64,000 nucleotides of DNA from positions 1,798,001-1,862,000 of the forward strand of contig NZ_AP018341.1 of assembly GCF_003574135.1 (NCBI RefSeq). The letters are read 5' to 3'. The translations under genes were made by a program, and so were the position numbers. Origin of the DNA: a cyanobacterium endosymbiont of Rhopalodia gibberula (GTDB lineage Bacteria; Cyanobacteriota; Cyanobacteriia; Cyanobacteriales; Microcystaceae). Positions 19,040 through 29,363 of the stretch are shown in pieces. Positions within the stretch are counted from its first letter, which is position 1. Each line of letters starts with the position of its first letter. The notes beneath the pieces were generated by a model. That model was not told where the DNA came from and searched no databases. It saw nothing but the letters and a program-made list of their open reading frames with translations.

Positions 19040-20853
19040 ACTATTTTTTTAGAAAAATAAAAGTAATTCTTGTCTTTTTTTAAAAAAATAAAGTCTAATA
19101 ACTTGTTATTTTGGTTATAAAGCATTTGCTATTTTTCCTTTTATCTAACATGTTTTCTAAAAGTTATAGCACTTTTAGTGTTTTATATATTTTTATTTTT
19201 TTAAAAAAAGTCTAGGTATTCATTAATCTATATCATAAAATAAATTTACTTACTGCTATTTGGTTACTAGAAAACATTTATTTAACTTTGATAATATAAT
19301 TCACAAGCCTATACTAACTTATTCTACTTCCTCTTTATTTTTTTATAATCACGCTATAGATTTTTTGATTTCTATATCTACTAAATTTACTAAGACTACC
19401 GCATAATTATTTTAATTTCTTAAAAAGAGAACCATTAAAATACTTTTTTTGTTTTGATAAACTATCAATATATAAATCAAATTTTCTATACTTAGAGTAA
19501 TATTTACGATATTAATTTTTAAGATTTATAGCACTACTTTTAACACTAGTTCTTGCTGAAAATTTTATGGTATTGAGTATATTCAAATTAACAACGATTT
19601 ATTTGAAATAATAGCTGGCAATTACTTAATTTAGTATAAAATATCAACATATTCTTTTATAAATTTTATTATTGATATTTTTAAATTACATTTGTTTACT
19701 TAAATAAGAATTAGCTCCTTTTAAGTTATTAATATTAATTAATTAAAAAATAATATTAAGTAATAGAGTATATAGTTTATTTATTAAATTGTCAATTTTA
19801 ATTATTGTACCTCTTCTGATTTTTATTAGTGAAATAGTTTACATTTTTCTTCTAAAGAGATATCTAGTATAGAGATATACAATAAATAATTTAGTTTTGT
19901 ACAAATTATTTTAAAACGGAGTGATTTTTTGTCTTGTAAATTTAAATTATTCTCAATTATTTCTCAATTATTTTAATACTATCAATCAAGGATTTTTCAA
20001 TCTTGGTATGACTATACCAGTAGCTAATAAATTCAAAAATTCTTATCATAACTAGATTCTGAAGTAAGTGTAACGAGATTTAAAAACACTGCTCTTATTC
20101 TCAATATCTAAGTCAAAATATGACGAGGCTAACAATCATATAAAATACTCCTAATTAAAGATTTAAACAGTAGCCAACTAGTGGCGCAGATTTTTGCCGT
20201 TCTCCCTACCGTACAGAAAAATAATAGTGGATCCCTGAAAATATGGCTTTTATTGAATAACTTTTATTGAAATGTATATTTTTTGCTAAGTTATTAAGAA
20301 CTTTAACATCTTACTACTATCTCTAAGTCCCGGAATTGGTATACATCTCCCGACTCTCACTTTGACCTAATCTTTGACGCCTTTTATAGAGTCCTCCAAA
20401 CCACCACTGAATACGCCCAAGCTCTTCACCGCTATTACCCTTACGTTTCTTTACATATCTGGGTGCGCTCCTATTTCTTTCTTCAACTATCAAAAAACTA
20501 ATACCTCTAAAATCAAGCAAAGGATATTCAATAGTAACCAAATGATTGCCTTTCCCATTCCCCTGGACAAAGGAAATCGAACCCGATGGGCAGAGAAGAA
20601 TTGACTCCTAAATCCCCACCGTCAAATCTATTTTCTATTTATTTAAGCCCACTCACACCTACTTCTAAGAAAATAAATATAAATATTAATAGGAAGAAGT
20701 TCGCGCAAACCGAACGCGAACCATTACTATCTCCACACTTAACTGAGTTGAGCAGTATTGAATTGAATTTAGATAAAAATATCACATTATGTATCATATA
20801 TCCTGTTTAAAAACCAGAATTTTGAACATCGCCTGTTATTTGATACAAGTGTT
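19040..20853 (+). other. Long spacer with one possible gene relic
   Basis: 19040-20100 is barren and AT-rich, with T/A blocks at 19075-19088 and 19196-19209. From about 20170 the composition is more gene-like. A plus-strand frame at about 20330-20480 reads FDLIFDAFYRVLQTTTEYA and ALHRYYPYVSLHIWVRSYF before stopping, and VAQIFAVLPTVQK occurs near 20180. These may be fragments of one dead gene whose family I do not recognise. Short open frames at 20374-20810 do not look coding. Confidence 0.45.
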
Positions 20854-21846
20854 TTATCTCACAAACTTAGGCATTATTTCCGCGGCGGTAAATAGTCCAT
20901 AAATTCCCCGACGATGTAACGCTATACCTGCCTTAAGATAACCAAAAGCAGGTCCGCAAACGTTAGCTGCCATACTGGTTTCGTCTCCCAGAGCAAAAGT
21001 ATGGGTAGAGATCTTTCCGTCAAAAGTACGCCCGGTTACTTGAACATTAGTACTTAAGGGTTTTCTGGAATTGCGAGTATCAACTACACCCCCAACTGTT
21101 ACCCGATCACGATCGCAGACCCCCGCTAGTTCTAGCATAATATCATCAGCGTGTTCCATATTTTCTAAGGTTAAAATACCATTGGTTTTGTCTAAAAAGG
21201 CTTCTACCTCAGCATCACTCATCCCCTCGGCTCTCTCTAGGTCAAACCCTGGCAAATGAGCAATATCTTCACGAATCGTAGCCCTATAGGCTTCCCAGTT
21301 AGCAATACCGACTCCAAAGGAGATTTGAACACGGTGAACCTCGGCGTAACTTTGGGCCGCTATGGTTGCGGCGGCGGTGAGTAAACCGGGAGTTGCCCCA
21401 CATCCAGTTAAGTAAGTGATTCCGGCTTGAGCTAATTCGTGTTGTAATTTGAGTAATTGTTCTACTGCACTGGTACGCTTAAGGGCATCTACTAACACTC
21501 CTCGCCATCCTGACGCGATAAATTGCCTAGTCACATCCGCCATAAAGGTATTAGGAAGATTAGGTAAAGCTAAGAAGTAGCCATCAACCGTCTTAGTTTC
21601 AAGTAAGTCTTGAATGCTTTTGTTACTGAAGGTTCCATAGGGCTTACAATAGCCAATCGACCCCTTTTCATGATAGGTGGATATTACTTGATCAGGATTT
21701 AATCCTTTCTCACAATAACCATAACCTTTAAGATCGGCGGCCGCTACCCAAGTCATTTCTTGTTTAGGAGTAAGAATTCGGGCAGCCGCTTGTCCTAGTC
21801 CTCCAAATCCTAAGACTCCCACTTTGAGCGCGCTATTGATATTCAT
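20854..21846 (-). CDS. Saccharopine dehydrogenase-like oxidoreductase
   Basis: A 330-residue NAD(P)-binding protein of a family conserved in cyanobacteria and annotated as saccharopine dehydrogenase-like. The Rossmann motif is [17 protein letters not shown] at residues 9-25. A second conserved stretch is [20 protein letters not shown] at about residue 140, and the C-terminal half ([32 protein letters not shown]) follows the family. Its substrate is not known and no neighbour suggests a pathway. The frame is intact with an ATG start. Confidence 0.8.
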   Translation of the reverse strand: MNINSALKVGVLGFGGLGQAAARILTPKQEMTWVAAADLKGYGYCEKGLNPDQVISTYHEKGSIGYCKPYGTFSNKSIQDLLETKTVDGYFLALPNLPNTFMADVTRQFIASGWRGVLVDALKRTSAVEQLLKLQHELAQAGITYLTGCGATPGLLTAAATIAAQSYAEVHRVQISFGVGIANWEAYRATIREDIAHLPGFDLERAEGMSDAEVEAFLDKTNGILTLENMEHADDIMLELAGVCDRDRVTVGGVVDTRNSRKPLSTNVQVTGRTFDGKISTHTFALGDETSMAANVCGPAFGYLKAGIALHRRGIYGLFTAAEIMPKFVR

Positions 21847-22186
21847 TATTTGTCTTTTTCACTATTCCATTCATTCTTTATTATTAATGCTGAATGAAGT
21901 TATTCGCGATTATCTTAAAAATCTCTCTCATAATTTATGAGCTCAGACCTTGCACATCTTTTGAAGATTGTCTAAGGAAGGAAGATAAGATGGAAAAGGC
22001 AATAGTGATAAAATTTGACGATTATCTCCCTGAATTTGACTATGCATAGTCTAGCTGTCTGGTTTTATTGCACTGATTACAAAATTTCAGTTCTAAGCTA
22101 TCGTCCGTTTAAACTGAAAATAATCTAAATTACCCATTTATAACAATGAATAAATACTTTAGGCTCTCTCTATAGAATTGGGTCGT
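21847..22186. other. Spacer between sphS relic and oxidoreductase
   Basis: 340 bp with no recognised gene, RNA or strong hairpin. Confidence 0.5.
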
Positions 22187-23434
22187 TCAAATTAGGAACA
22201 TCACTTTTACCCAAGCTCCGTGGGGATCAGGATGATTTTTAGCAGTAATAGAGCCACCATGAGCATGAACAATCTCTTGGGCAATCGCTAGACCTAAACC
22301 ACTTCCTTGACGAGGAGATTGGGGATAGATTCCAGCACGTACTCGTGAAGGATCGCCTCGATATAAACGATTAAAAATATAAGGCAAATCCGCCCCAGAA
22401 AAACCCGAACCGCAATCAATAATATCAACTTCGATAGCTTGATTAATTTCGCATAATTTCAAATTAACTTGAATAGTAGATCCAGAAGGACTATGTTTGA
22501 AACTATTGTCTAGCAGATTGAGAAATGCTTGGTATAAACGAGAGCGATCACCCAAAAACTGAATTTCCGAGCTACCATTAAAATCGAGAGTGACTTGTGT
22601 TTTTTGCGTTAAAGGATCTAAAGTTTGCCACGCTGACAAAATTAATTCATCTAAAGCTAGGCATTCATAAGCGAGATTTTGATGAAGATTATTTTCTATT
22701 TCACTCACAGCAAGCCGATCTTCAACTAAATGAATTAGGCGAGCGGTTTCCTTCAATACTTGTTCAACCCAACGACGTTCAGAATTTTGTAACGTTTCAG
22801 CCACTAAAAAAATAGAGGGTAAAGGAGTTCGTAGTTCATGGGTAAGATCCGAAAGGACGCGATCGCGCGATTGCGATAGTTCTGTTAATGATTGTTGATT
22901 TTTCAAGAACACTGCCACAGCTTGATTCTGGAGGGGATAACTTCTCCCTTTTAGGGTAATAGCTCCACCATTTACAAGCACTTGATTGACATAGGGTGTT
23001 TTATCAAACACCCACTTTTCTACTTGAGCAGTTTGAGTATTACGTGTTTTTTCAATTAGTTGATCGAGTTCACAGGAACGAACTAGCTCTAGCAAAAGAC
23101 TCACTTATCCAGGTTGCTAACGATTAATATGGAACAATTGTTACGCTTGTCGATTACACCACAGCAATTGATTATCCCGATCAATATGTAAATAACCAAT
23201 TGGGTCCAACTCCAGGATATATTGTTGTCGTTGTAATTCTATAGCTTGCTGTTGAGACGTTTCTTGAAGATAAAGAATTTCCCGCCGCACTAGGGATGTT
23301 GCAGATAAAAATTTAAATAAATCCTCTGTATCGGGCGAAGCAGTCAATATTTTCTGCAATTGGTATTTAAAACGGTAGTAACTACACTCCCAAATGACCA
23401 TCCCTAATAAGAAACCAAAAATAAAAAAAATCAA
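22187..23434 (-). pseudogene. sphS: SphS-like sensor histidine kinase broken by three in-frame stops
   Basis: Two open stretches, 23141-23434 and 22187-23104, lie in exactly the same reading frame, separated by 13 codons. The first holds an N-terminal membrane segment (about residues 2-16) and the start of a PAS domain. The second holds the rest, with H-box HELRTPL, N-box NLLDNSFKHS, G1 DCGSGF, F-box YIFNRLYRGD and G2 GSGLGLAI all present. The gap reads stop-QLFHINR-stop-QPG-stop (TAA at 23143, TAG at 23119, TAA at 23107), where relatives have sense codons, with no frameshift. Layout and the neighbouring regulator fit SphS, the phosphate sensor of cyanobacteria. A shortened cytosolic kinase could still be made from the GTG at 23104, since its catalytic motifs look undamaged; this is inference. 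Confidence 0.75.
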
Positions 23435-23524
23435 TAAACTGATAGCCTACTGTCAATTGTCTGTTGACTTTTAATAATCTGTTGACTATTGCTTGACTTC
23501 ATGTTAGCCAATCACTTTATGTAA

Positions 23525-24250
23525 TTAACCAAAGCGATAGCCAAACCATCTTGCCGTAATTAAATATTCTGGCTGACTCGGATCATGCTCTAGCTTTTCC
23601 CTTAACCAGCGGATATGAACATCAACAGTTTTAGTATCTCCTAAGAAATCAGGTCCCCATATCTGCTTGATCAATTGTTCGCGAGACCAAACCCGACGAG
23701 GATAGCTCATGAACAAATTTAATAGGCGATATTCCTTCGGAGAAAGGTTCACCTCCTCACCACGAACCTCTAACCGACATTCGTTGGGATATAGGGTAAC
23801 ATCGCGGAACTTACGGACAGGGACTGATAACACATTACTAAACCCTTGACGACGGATTAAGGCACGACAACGAGCTACTAATTCTCGTGTACTGAAGGGT
23901 TTGGTTAAATAATCATCTGCTCCAACTTCTAGACCTAAAACTCGATCAGTTTCACTGGCTTTAGCACTAAGAATTAAGATAGGGACAAAGTTCCTATTGT
24001 GTCTCAGGAGACGACAGATATCTAAACCGTTAATCCGAGGTAGCATTAAATCTAAAACCACCAAGTAAAACTCTGGTCTAGTGTCTGAAGAAACCTTATT
24101 TTGGAAAAAATTCAATGCGGTGCGTCCGTCGGGAGCGCTTACCACCTCATAACCTTCCCCTTCTAAGAAAATAAGAATCATATCTCGAATCACATCTTTG
24201 TCTTCGACTACCAAAATTCGATGATGCTTGATATTTTCTTTGGAAGACAA
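23525..24250 (-). CDS. sphR: OmpR-family response regulator, SphR-like
   Basis: A 241-residue two-domain regulator. The receiver domain has the acidic pair in VVEDKD (residues 16-17), phospho-acceptor Asp67 in VVLDLMLP, Ser95 and Lys117 in YLTKPFS. The winged-helix OmpR/PhoB domain (about 145-241) has LSPKEYRLLNLF and TVDVHIRWLREKLE. It lies 90 bp upstream of the broken SphS-like kinase in the same direction, so it is probably SphR, the activator of phosphate-starvation genes. The start is a TTG (24250) with no ATG near. It is intact while its partner is damaged, so it may be driven by another kinase, work unphosphorylated, or be next to decay. Confidence 0.78.
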   Translation of the reverse strand: MSSKENIKHHRILVVEDKDVIRDMILIFLEGEGYEVVSAPDGRTALNFFQNKVSSDTRPEFYLVVLDLMLPRINGLDICRLLRHNRNFVPILILSAKASETDRVLGLEVGADDYLTKPFSTRELVARCRALIRRQGFSNVLSVPVRKFRDVTLYPNECRLEVRGEEVNLSPKEYRLLNLFMSYPRRVWSREQLIKQIWGPDFLGDTKTVDVHIRWLREKLEHDPSQPEYLITARWFGYRFG

Positions 24251-24387
24251 AGCTTGAGGTAAGTCTAGAGATAGTATGAAAAATACTTTTAACGTTGACT
24301 CTAGGTTAAGATATACAACAAAGTTAGCCGTTGAGTATAGTTTTTTCTCCTTTTATCTCATCGTCTTCTTAGACATTTAAATATTTT

Positions 24388-25134
24388 ATGCTACTAAACT
24401 TAAGCACCTGGCCAGAAGTTGAAGATTATCTGAACACCTCTCAAGGACTGATTATTCCTATTGGTTCGACGGAACAACATGGACCGACAGGGTTAATAGG
24501 AACTGATTCGATTTGTGCAGAGGTTATCGCTAAAGGGGTTGGGGCGGAGATTCAAGCGATGGTAGCCCCCACCATTAATGTAGGTATGGCATTGCATCAT
24601 ACGGCTTTCCCTGGAACAATTAGTTTGCGTCCTACAACCTTAATTCAAGTAATTGAGGATTATTTAATCTGTTTAACTAAGGTAGGATTTGCCAGATTTT
24701 TCTTTATTAATGGGCATGGCGGTAATATTGCTTCTCTTAAAGGGGCTTTTTCCCAGTACTATAATTATTTAGCTAATCTTAATTTTCCCCAAGCGGATCA
24801 AGTCCGCTGTAAAGTGGAAAATTGGTTTATGTGTCGTTCTGTATACAAAAAGTCCCATGAATTGTACGGTGATCAAGAAGGATCTCATGCTACCCCCTCA
24901 GAAGTAGCCATTACTCAATATATCTATCCTGAGTCTATTAAAAATGTCCCTCTATCTGAAAAAGTGGCATCTGGTTATCCGATCTATGGGGCAGTGGATT
25001 TTCGCCACCATTATCCTGATGGCAGAATAGGCTCAAATCCTGCATTAGCGACTCCAGAACATGGTCGGCAATTATATGATTTAGCGGTTGAAGAACTTTG
25101 TGAATCTTATCTTAAGTTTTTGCAAGATAATTGA
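24388..25134 (+). CDS. Creatininase family protein
   Basis: A 248-residue protein of the creatininase/creatinine amidohydrolase fold, a metal-dependent amidohydrolase. Likely metal ligands are visible: IPIGSTEQHGPTG (Glu and His, about 23-35), GTDSICAEVI (Asp), FINGHGGNIA (His, about 108-117) and GSHATPSEVA (Glu, about 166-175). Cyanobacteria have several such proteins without known substrate; relatives act in riboflavin/F420 or mycofactocin chemistry. Divergent from sphR. Immediately downstream lies a dead dienelactone hydrolase. Confidence 0.85.
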   Translation: MLLNLSTWPEVEDYLNTSQGLIIPIGSTEQHGPTGLIGTDSICAEVIAKGVGAEIQAMVAPTINVGMALHHTAFPGTISLRPTTLIQVIEDYLICLTKVGFARFFFINGHGGNIASLKGAFSQYYNYLANLNFPQADQVRCKVENWFMCRSVYKKSHELYGDQEGSHATPSEVAITQYIYPESIKNVPLSEKVASGYPIYGAVDFRHHYPDGRIGSNPALATPEHGRQLYDLAVEELCESYLKFLQDN

Positions 25135-25189
25135 TTTTTGCGACTTGATTCTTCCTAGAATTGTCTTATGGGTTATTTTAGCCTCTAAA

Positions 25190-25480
25190 CTATGGCGATA
25201 TCATACGTTAAAACTCGATGAACTCAAGCATATAATGTAGAATTGGCTATCATTGATGTTTATCTAGCTATGCCAATATAAAAGGTGTCTTTCCTGGCAT
25301 TTTTATAGTTCATGAAACTTTTAGAGTTTATACTAATGTTTTCGAGGAGTAACTGAACAGATTGCTAAATAACGTTATGTGGCGATCACTCCAACTACTT
25401 ACCCATGTCTCGTTCTTAAATTTGAAGCCGGCTACACCTAAGAAGATATTAAAATTAGTTAAGTTTATCGTCATCAGTGG
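25190..25480 (+). pseudogene. Dienelactone hydrolase family, pseudogene (5' part)
   Basis: Translation gives IDVYLAMP, then after a frameshift KGVFPGIFIVHETFRVYTN, then VTEQIAK-stop-RYVAITPTTYP and KFEAGYT-stop-EDIKIS. This follows the N-terminal third of cyanobacterial dienelactone hydrolases closely (pattern Y-L-A-x-P ... F-P-G-I-V-V-x-Q-E-I-F-G-V ... V-T-x-R-I-A-x-x-G-Y-V-A-I-A-P). At least three stops and one frameshift are present, and the catalytic C-terminal part is missing: the next gene starts at 25543. Confidence 0.8.
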
Positions 25481-25542
25481 GTTGTTGTCACCGCGATGAT
25501 ATGACTAACTGTTTATTGCTTTCCCTTGTTTATTTAATCACC

Positions 25543-26448
25543 ATGACTCCAGAATCTATCCCCTCTAAATCATCCAAGATTGGCTTTTCTATGGATGACT
25601 TTGCTAAAGCTCTAGACCAGCACGATTATACCTTTGAGAAAGGACAAATTGTTAGCGGAATGGTGCTTCAACACACCTCCGACGGAGCTTATGTTGATAT
25701 CGGAGGCAAGTCTACAGGATTTGTTCCCTTAAGAGAAGCTGCTTTAGACTCAACCTCTGATTTAGTTGAGGTTCTTCCTTTAAATGAAGAATGTAAGTTT
25801 TTGATTATCAGTGATCAAAATGCTGAAGGTCAAGTTAAACTTTCTGTCCGTCAACTACAATTACAACAAGCTTGGGATGATGTGGCAGAATTGGTTGAGA
25901 CCGGACAAACAGTTCAAATGCTTGTGACTCGAACCAATAAAGGGGGAGTCATAGGTAAAGTTGAAGGGTTACGAGGGTTTATTCCGCGATCACATCTCCT
26001 CGAAAAAGAAGATTTAGAGTCTTTAGTAGGTCAGTCTTTAACTGCCAATTTTTTGGAAGTTAATCAGGAGAATAATAAATTAGTATTGTCCCAACGCCGT
26101 GCCATTATGGCAGTACAAATGAATAAAATTACGGTAGGAACATTAATCGCTGGAAAGGTAGCTAGAATTCAACCCTATGGAATATTCGTAGATTTAAATG
26201 GATTAACAGGATTATTACATATTACACAAATTAGCGGTTCACGGGTTGATTCTTTAAATACACTGTTTAAGTTTGGACAAGAAATTCAGGTGGTAGTTCT
26301 TAATATTGATGAATACAAAAGCCGTATTTCCTTGTCTACTAAAATCTTAGAAAATTATCCTGGGGAAATTTTAGATAACTTTGATGAGGTGATGAAAAAA
26401 GCTCCAGAAAGAGTCAAACAAGCCTTAGAAAAAATACAGCAAAAATAA
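25543..26448 (+). CDS. rps1b: S1 RNA-binding domain protein (short ribosomal protein S1 homologue)
   Basis: A 301-residue protein with three S1 domains: GQIVSGMVLQHTSDGAYVDI (about 32-100), GQTVQMLVTRTNKGGVIGKV (about 120-185) and GTLIAGKVARIQPYGIFVDL (about 200-270). Cyanobacteria carry two S1 proteins, a longer Rps1a and a shorter Rps1b of this size, which bind mRNA leaders. The open frame extends 22 codons upstream into the hydrolase pseudogene, but the ATG at 25543 gives the family's N-terminus, so the longer start is rejected. A perfect tandem 14-mer covers its stop codon (26446-26473). Confidence 0.88.
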   Translation: MTPESIPSKSSKIGFSMDDFAKALDQHDYTFEKGQIVSGMVLQHTSDGAYVDIGGKSTGFVPLREAALDSTSDLVEVLPLNEECKFLIISDQNAEGQVKLSVRQLQLQQAWDDVAELVETGQTVQMLVTRTNKGGVIGKVEGLRGFIPRSHLLEKEDLESLVGQSLTANFLEVNQENNKLVLSQRRAIMAVQMNKITVGTLIAGKVARIQPYGIFVDLNGLTGLLHITQISGSRVDSLNTLFKFGQEIQVVVLNIDEYKSRISLSTKILENYPGEILDNFDEVMKKAPERVKQALEKIQQK

Positions 26449-26473
26449 TAAGTTATTTGTAATAAGTTATTTG
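26446..26473 (+). repeat. Tandem 14-bp duplication across the rps1b stop
   Basis: TAATAAGTTATTTG occurs twice head to tail. The first copy contains the TAA stop codon of rps1b. Confidence 0.85.
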
Positions 26474-26519
26474 CAAATTGGTTTGGGGTTTAGCGATCAT
26501 TTTTTAATAATCGATTAGG

Positions 26520-26805
26520 AAAAAATAAAGAGGTATTTAATCCCCGATCATAAATTACAATATCCTATTGTCTTCCTCGGTTTAATTCAAAGGGAATAAG
26601 GCGACACTAATATTAGGTTCATCCTAACTACTTCCTGGCTGATTTAATCCTAGTAAAGGTAGAAGACGACGATCTCGAAAATCATAAAGTCAGATCCTTC
26701 TTTTTCCTCGTCTGTCTGAAGCAAACACTAAATATTAGCCATCGTAGAAAAAATGAGAATATTCTTCTGCTGACCGTGTATTTAAACCTGATTTGAAGTT
26801 TTGTT
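26520..26805 (-). pseudogene. TolB-like/PD40 beta-propeller protein, pseudogene
   Basis: On the minus strand one frame reads EEYSHFFYDG-stop-YLVFASDRRGKRRI-stop-LYDFRDRRLLPLLGLNQPGS, then DEPNISVALFP. Relatives have the WD40-like PD40 repeat pattern (Y-L-V-F-A-S-D-R-x-G-x-x-x-I-W-L-Y-D). At least five stops interrupt it. No start or signal peptide remains. It was probably a periplasmic beta-propeller protein related to TolB. Confidence 0.8.
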
Positions 26806-26899
26806 TTGGGAAGATAGTAAAATTTCTTTGTTAACAGCGACTTAAACTAGAGATCAGGATGTTAACTATAATCTCTAACCACTTATCTATATAAAGGTG

Positions 26900-27196
26900 T
26901 TAGGAGGCCACTTCATCAATCTTAATAACATTTACTTGATGGGACATAGGTAAGGAACAGCAGTTAACATCGTCAAGACAGACTTTACCCCACTGCAACG
27001 CCCAGCGCAACAATTCCACTCTGTTTTCTGTCTTTGTTTTTGTTAAAGTATTACTGATATGATTGTCGACGGTTCGTTTACTAATTTTGAGCTTCTTTGC
27101 AATTTCGAGGTTGGTTAAACCAGTGGCTACGAGTTCGAGAATTTCCATCTCCCGACTCGACAGAGAGGCTACCGTCTGAAACTTCTCACTCACCAT
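26900..27196 (-). CDS. pedR: Small LuxR-type regulator, PedR-like
   Basis: A 98-residue protein made almost only of a LuxR/GerE helix-turn-helix domain: LSSREMEILELVATGLTNLE, then IAKKLKISKRTVDNHISN. It lacks a receiver domain, as does PedR (Ssl0564) of Synechocystis, a thioredoxin-sensitive redox regulator of photosynthesis-related genes. PedR works as a dimer whose disulfide forms at Cys80; here cysteines occur at 73, 79 and 80, so that residue is kept. The name is by family and Cys position. The frame is intact between a dead gene and an LpxB-related gene. Confidence 0.75.
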   Translation of the reverse strand: MVSEKFQTVASLSSREMEILELVATGLTNLEIAKKLKISKRTVDNHISNTLTKTKTENRVELLRWALQWGKVCLDDVNCCSLPMSHQVNVIKIDEVAS

Positions 27197-27347
27197 AAGT
27201 ATATTTCCCGTAGTATATTTACTTAATTCGCTTATCTCATTGTCCTATTTTAGGAAGATGATTAGACATTAAAGTTCACAAAATTAAATGATTTTTGTCA
27301 ATTGTGGAGCTCCAAAATCATTTCTGCACCTCACACATTACGACCAC

Positions 27348-28580
27348 TTAAAAACAGTCTCTTAAACATTGAGCAATTCGTTTGGCAGCTCCGGATGTTC
27401 CAAGTCTTTTGCGTCCATTGTCAGCAATACGCTGTAGTTTTTGAGGATTTCTTAATAAAGAATTGATGACAGTTGGGACTTGTTGCGGATGGTCAACTAA
27501 AATGACTGATTCTCCTAGAAGATAGGTTTGTTGTTTAGCAAAATTTAAAGTAAATTGTGGTCCATTTCCAGGGATAGTAATTGCTGGTTTACCTAATCCA
27601 ACAAATTGCTCTGTTGCTGTTCCGGCCATAGCGATTGCCAGATTAGCCATTTGTAAGCAATCTTTATAGGAATACTGAGTTAATATTAGGGTAGTCTGGC
27701 GTTGACTAAAAACTAATCTATGAGGATCATTTAAAGATAATTTACTAGTTGTTATGGGTTGAAAAATCCAACCTTTATAAATTAGAAATTGAATAAAACT
27801 ATCAAGATTTAGAGAAGGAGAAATCGCACCTAAAAAAGTAAAAGTATTTTTATGTTTTTCTTTTATTATTTCTTGAATTGCTTCCAGAATAATTTTCCAG
27901 TTCTGTTGTGCTTCTGGACTTCTAGAACCAGGAAGTAGCACGATAGTTAATGAATCATATTTCAAGTTTAAATTAACTGTTGGATTCGACTCAAAACCAT
28001 CCATCATCGGGTTTCCTAAATCAAAAACTCGTATTGGCCATTGTTCTAAAATTTTGGAGGTCAACCGATCTCTGGGAAAAACCCCCCGACATCGGGGATG
28101 ACTCATTAACCAACATTCCCAAGGAAAATACATCGATCCAAACCAACGCGCTAACCAAGAAGTTTGAGGCAGCCAATCTTTTTCATCCCGTAAATAATAT
28201 TCTGATTTAGCAGTTCCAACAAATCCATAATCTGCCCCACTCAACCAAGCAAAAAATAAGGGTATTAAATCACCAACTGCTAAGATTTTACCTCCATTTT
28301 TTCCCCATTGATGAATGTTTTTATACTGATAAAAAGTTAATTTAATTAGTCCTCCACTAATATCTCGTAGTAGGTGTTTTGGATTTTTATTAAACCCCCC
28401 TGATGGCATTTTTTGGACATACCCAATAATAGGAATATTACAATCTTTGTAAGCGTGCCCTTCTCCCACTAGGGGGAAAGCTACTATTTGAGGGGCGTTA
28501 GATAGAGCTCGTAATTGTTCAGCAATACAAGCCGCAATTACATCTTCTCCATGACCATTACTGACCATTAAAATTTTCAT
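27348..28580 (-). CDS. Lipid-A-disaccharide synthase-related protein
   Basis: A 410-residue protein of the GT-B type, in the cyanobacterial/plastid family related to LpxB but distinct from it. The N-terminal VSNGHGEDVIAACIAEQLRA is the family opening. The C-terminal half has IAMAGTATEQFVGLGKPAIT (about 320-340), which resembles the nucleotide-sugar site of LpxB/MurG enzymes. The substrate is not established. In a reduced genome its retention suggests an envelope role. The frame is intact with an ATG start, and no partner genes lie next to it. Confidence 0.82.
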   Translation of the reverse strand: MKILMVSNGHGEDVIAACIAEQLRALSNAPQIVAFPLVGEGHAYKDCNIPIIGYVQKMPSGGFNKNPKHLLRDISGGLIKLTFYQYKNIHQWGKNGGKILAVGDLIPLFFAWLSGADYGFVGTAKSEYYLRDEKDWLPQTSWLARWFGSMYFPWECWLMSHPRCRGVFPRDRLTSKILEQWPIRVFDLGNPMMDGFESNPTVNLNLKYDSLTIVLLPGSRSPEAQQNWKIILEAIQEIIKEKHKNTFTFLGAISPSLNLDSFIQFLIYKGWIFQPITTSKLSLNDPHRLVFSQRQTTLILTQYSYKDCLQMANLAIAMAGTATEQFVGLGKPAITIPGNGPQFTLNFAKQQTYLLGESVILVDHPQQVPTVINSLLRNPQKLQRIADNGRKRLGTSGAAKRIAQCLRDCF

Positions 28581-29325
28581 TATACTTTCGACTATTAGTT
28601 AATTTTTTTAAAATAATAAGTTACTAAATTATACAATTTTTTTAAAAAAACTGAAATAAAAATTAACATTAATTTTTCTGTTCCTAAATCCCTTGAAGAG
28701 GTAGAATAAATCCACCATAAATTTAGATAATAAATTATAGATTGAAGATTACTTAACAGATGGACATTATGTTGCCGGTGTTAATGTGAAAGTTTACAAT
28801 AACTATAAGTTAACTCAAGTTGCAACATATATTTTAACTTTATTTAAAAATTTTCAATTGGTTGAAACTCAGATGACTTATTTTATAACTATATTTTCAT
28901 ACATTTTAGAGTTTCTATCTTTTGGAAAAATTTTCGTAAAATTAAAAGCTTTAAAATTTTAAAAAAATATCTTTAATGTTAAATTATGAAGTAATAAAGA
29001 TATTTCTCATATTTGTTGTTTAGAAATTGCTTTTTATTTAGTCATATAAATTGATTTAATAACTATTGATACTACTTAATTTTTATTAAAAAATAAATAT
29101 TAAATAATCACCACCAGAAGAATAGGTTGATCGTAGCAAACTAACATAGAGACTATCTATGTATCTATATAGTCATCAATTGGGCTTGTTAAGATCTATT
29201 GAGTATGTCATAAGTTACCTTACTAAACAATTTTTTTAAAAAAAGTTAATTATCAGAACATCATCACTACTTTTAGTATCTAAAAATTAGGAGATTTTTC
29301 TTAACTAGAAAAACAATGTTTAAAT

Positions 29326-29363
29326 AAATTACTTATAAATATCTTTATATTTATAAGTAATTT
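29326..29363. repeat. Perfect inverted repeat, 17-bp arms, 4-nt loop
   Basis: AAATTACTTATAAATAT (29326-29342) is exactly complementary to 29347-29363, with a CTTT loop and T after the right arm. It could act as a terminator in the plus direction. Confidence 0.7.

Noticed and set aside
20323-20810. Three overlapping 72 to 76-codon open frames
   Set aside because: None has a start signal or natural composition; the region is better explained as fragments of one unrecognised dead gene.
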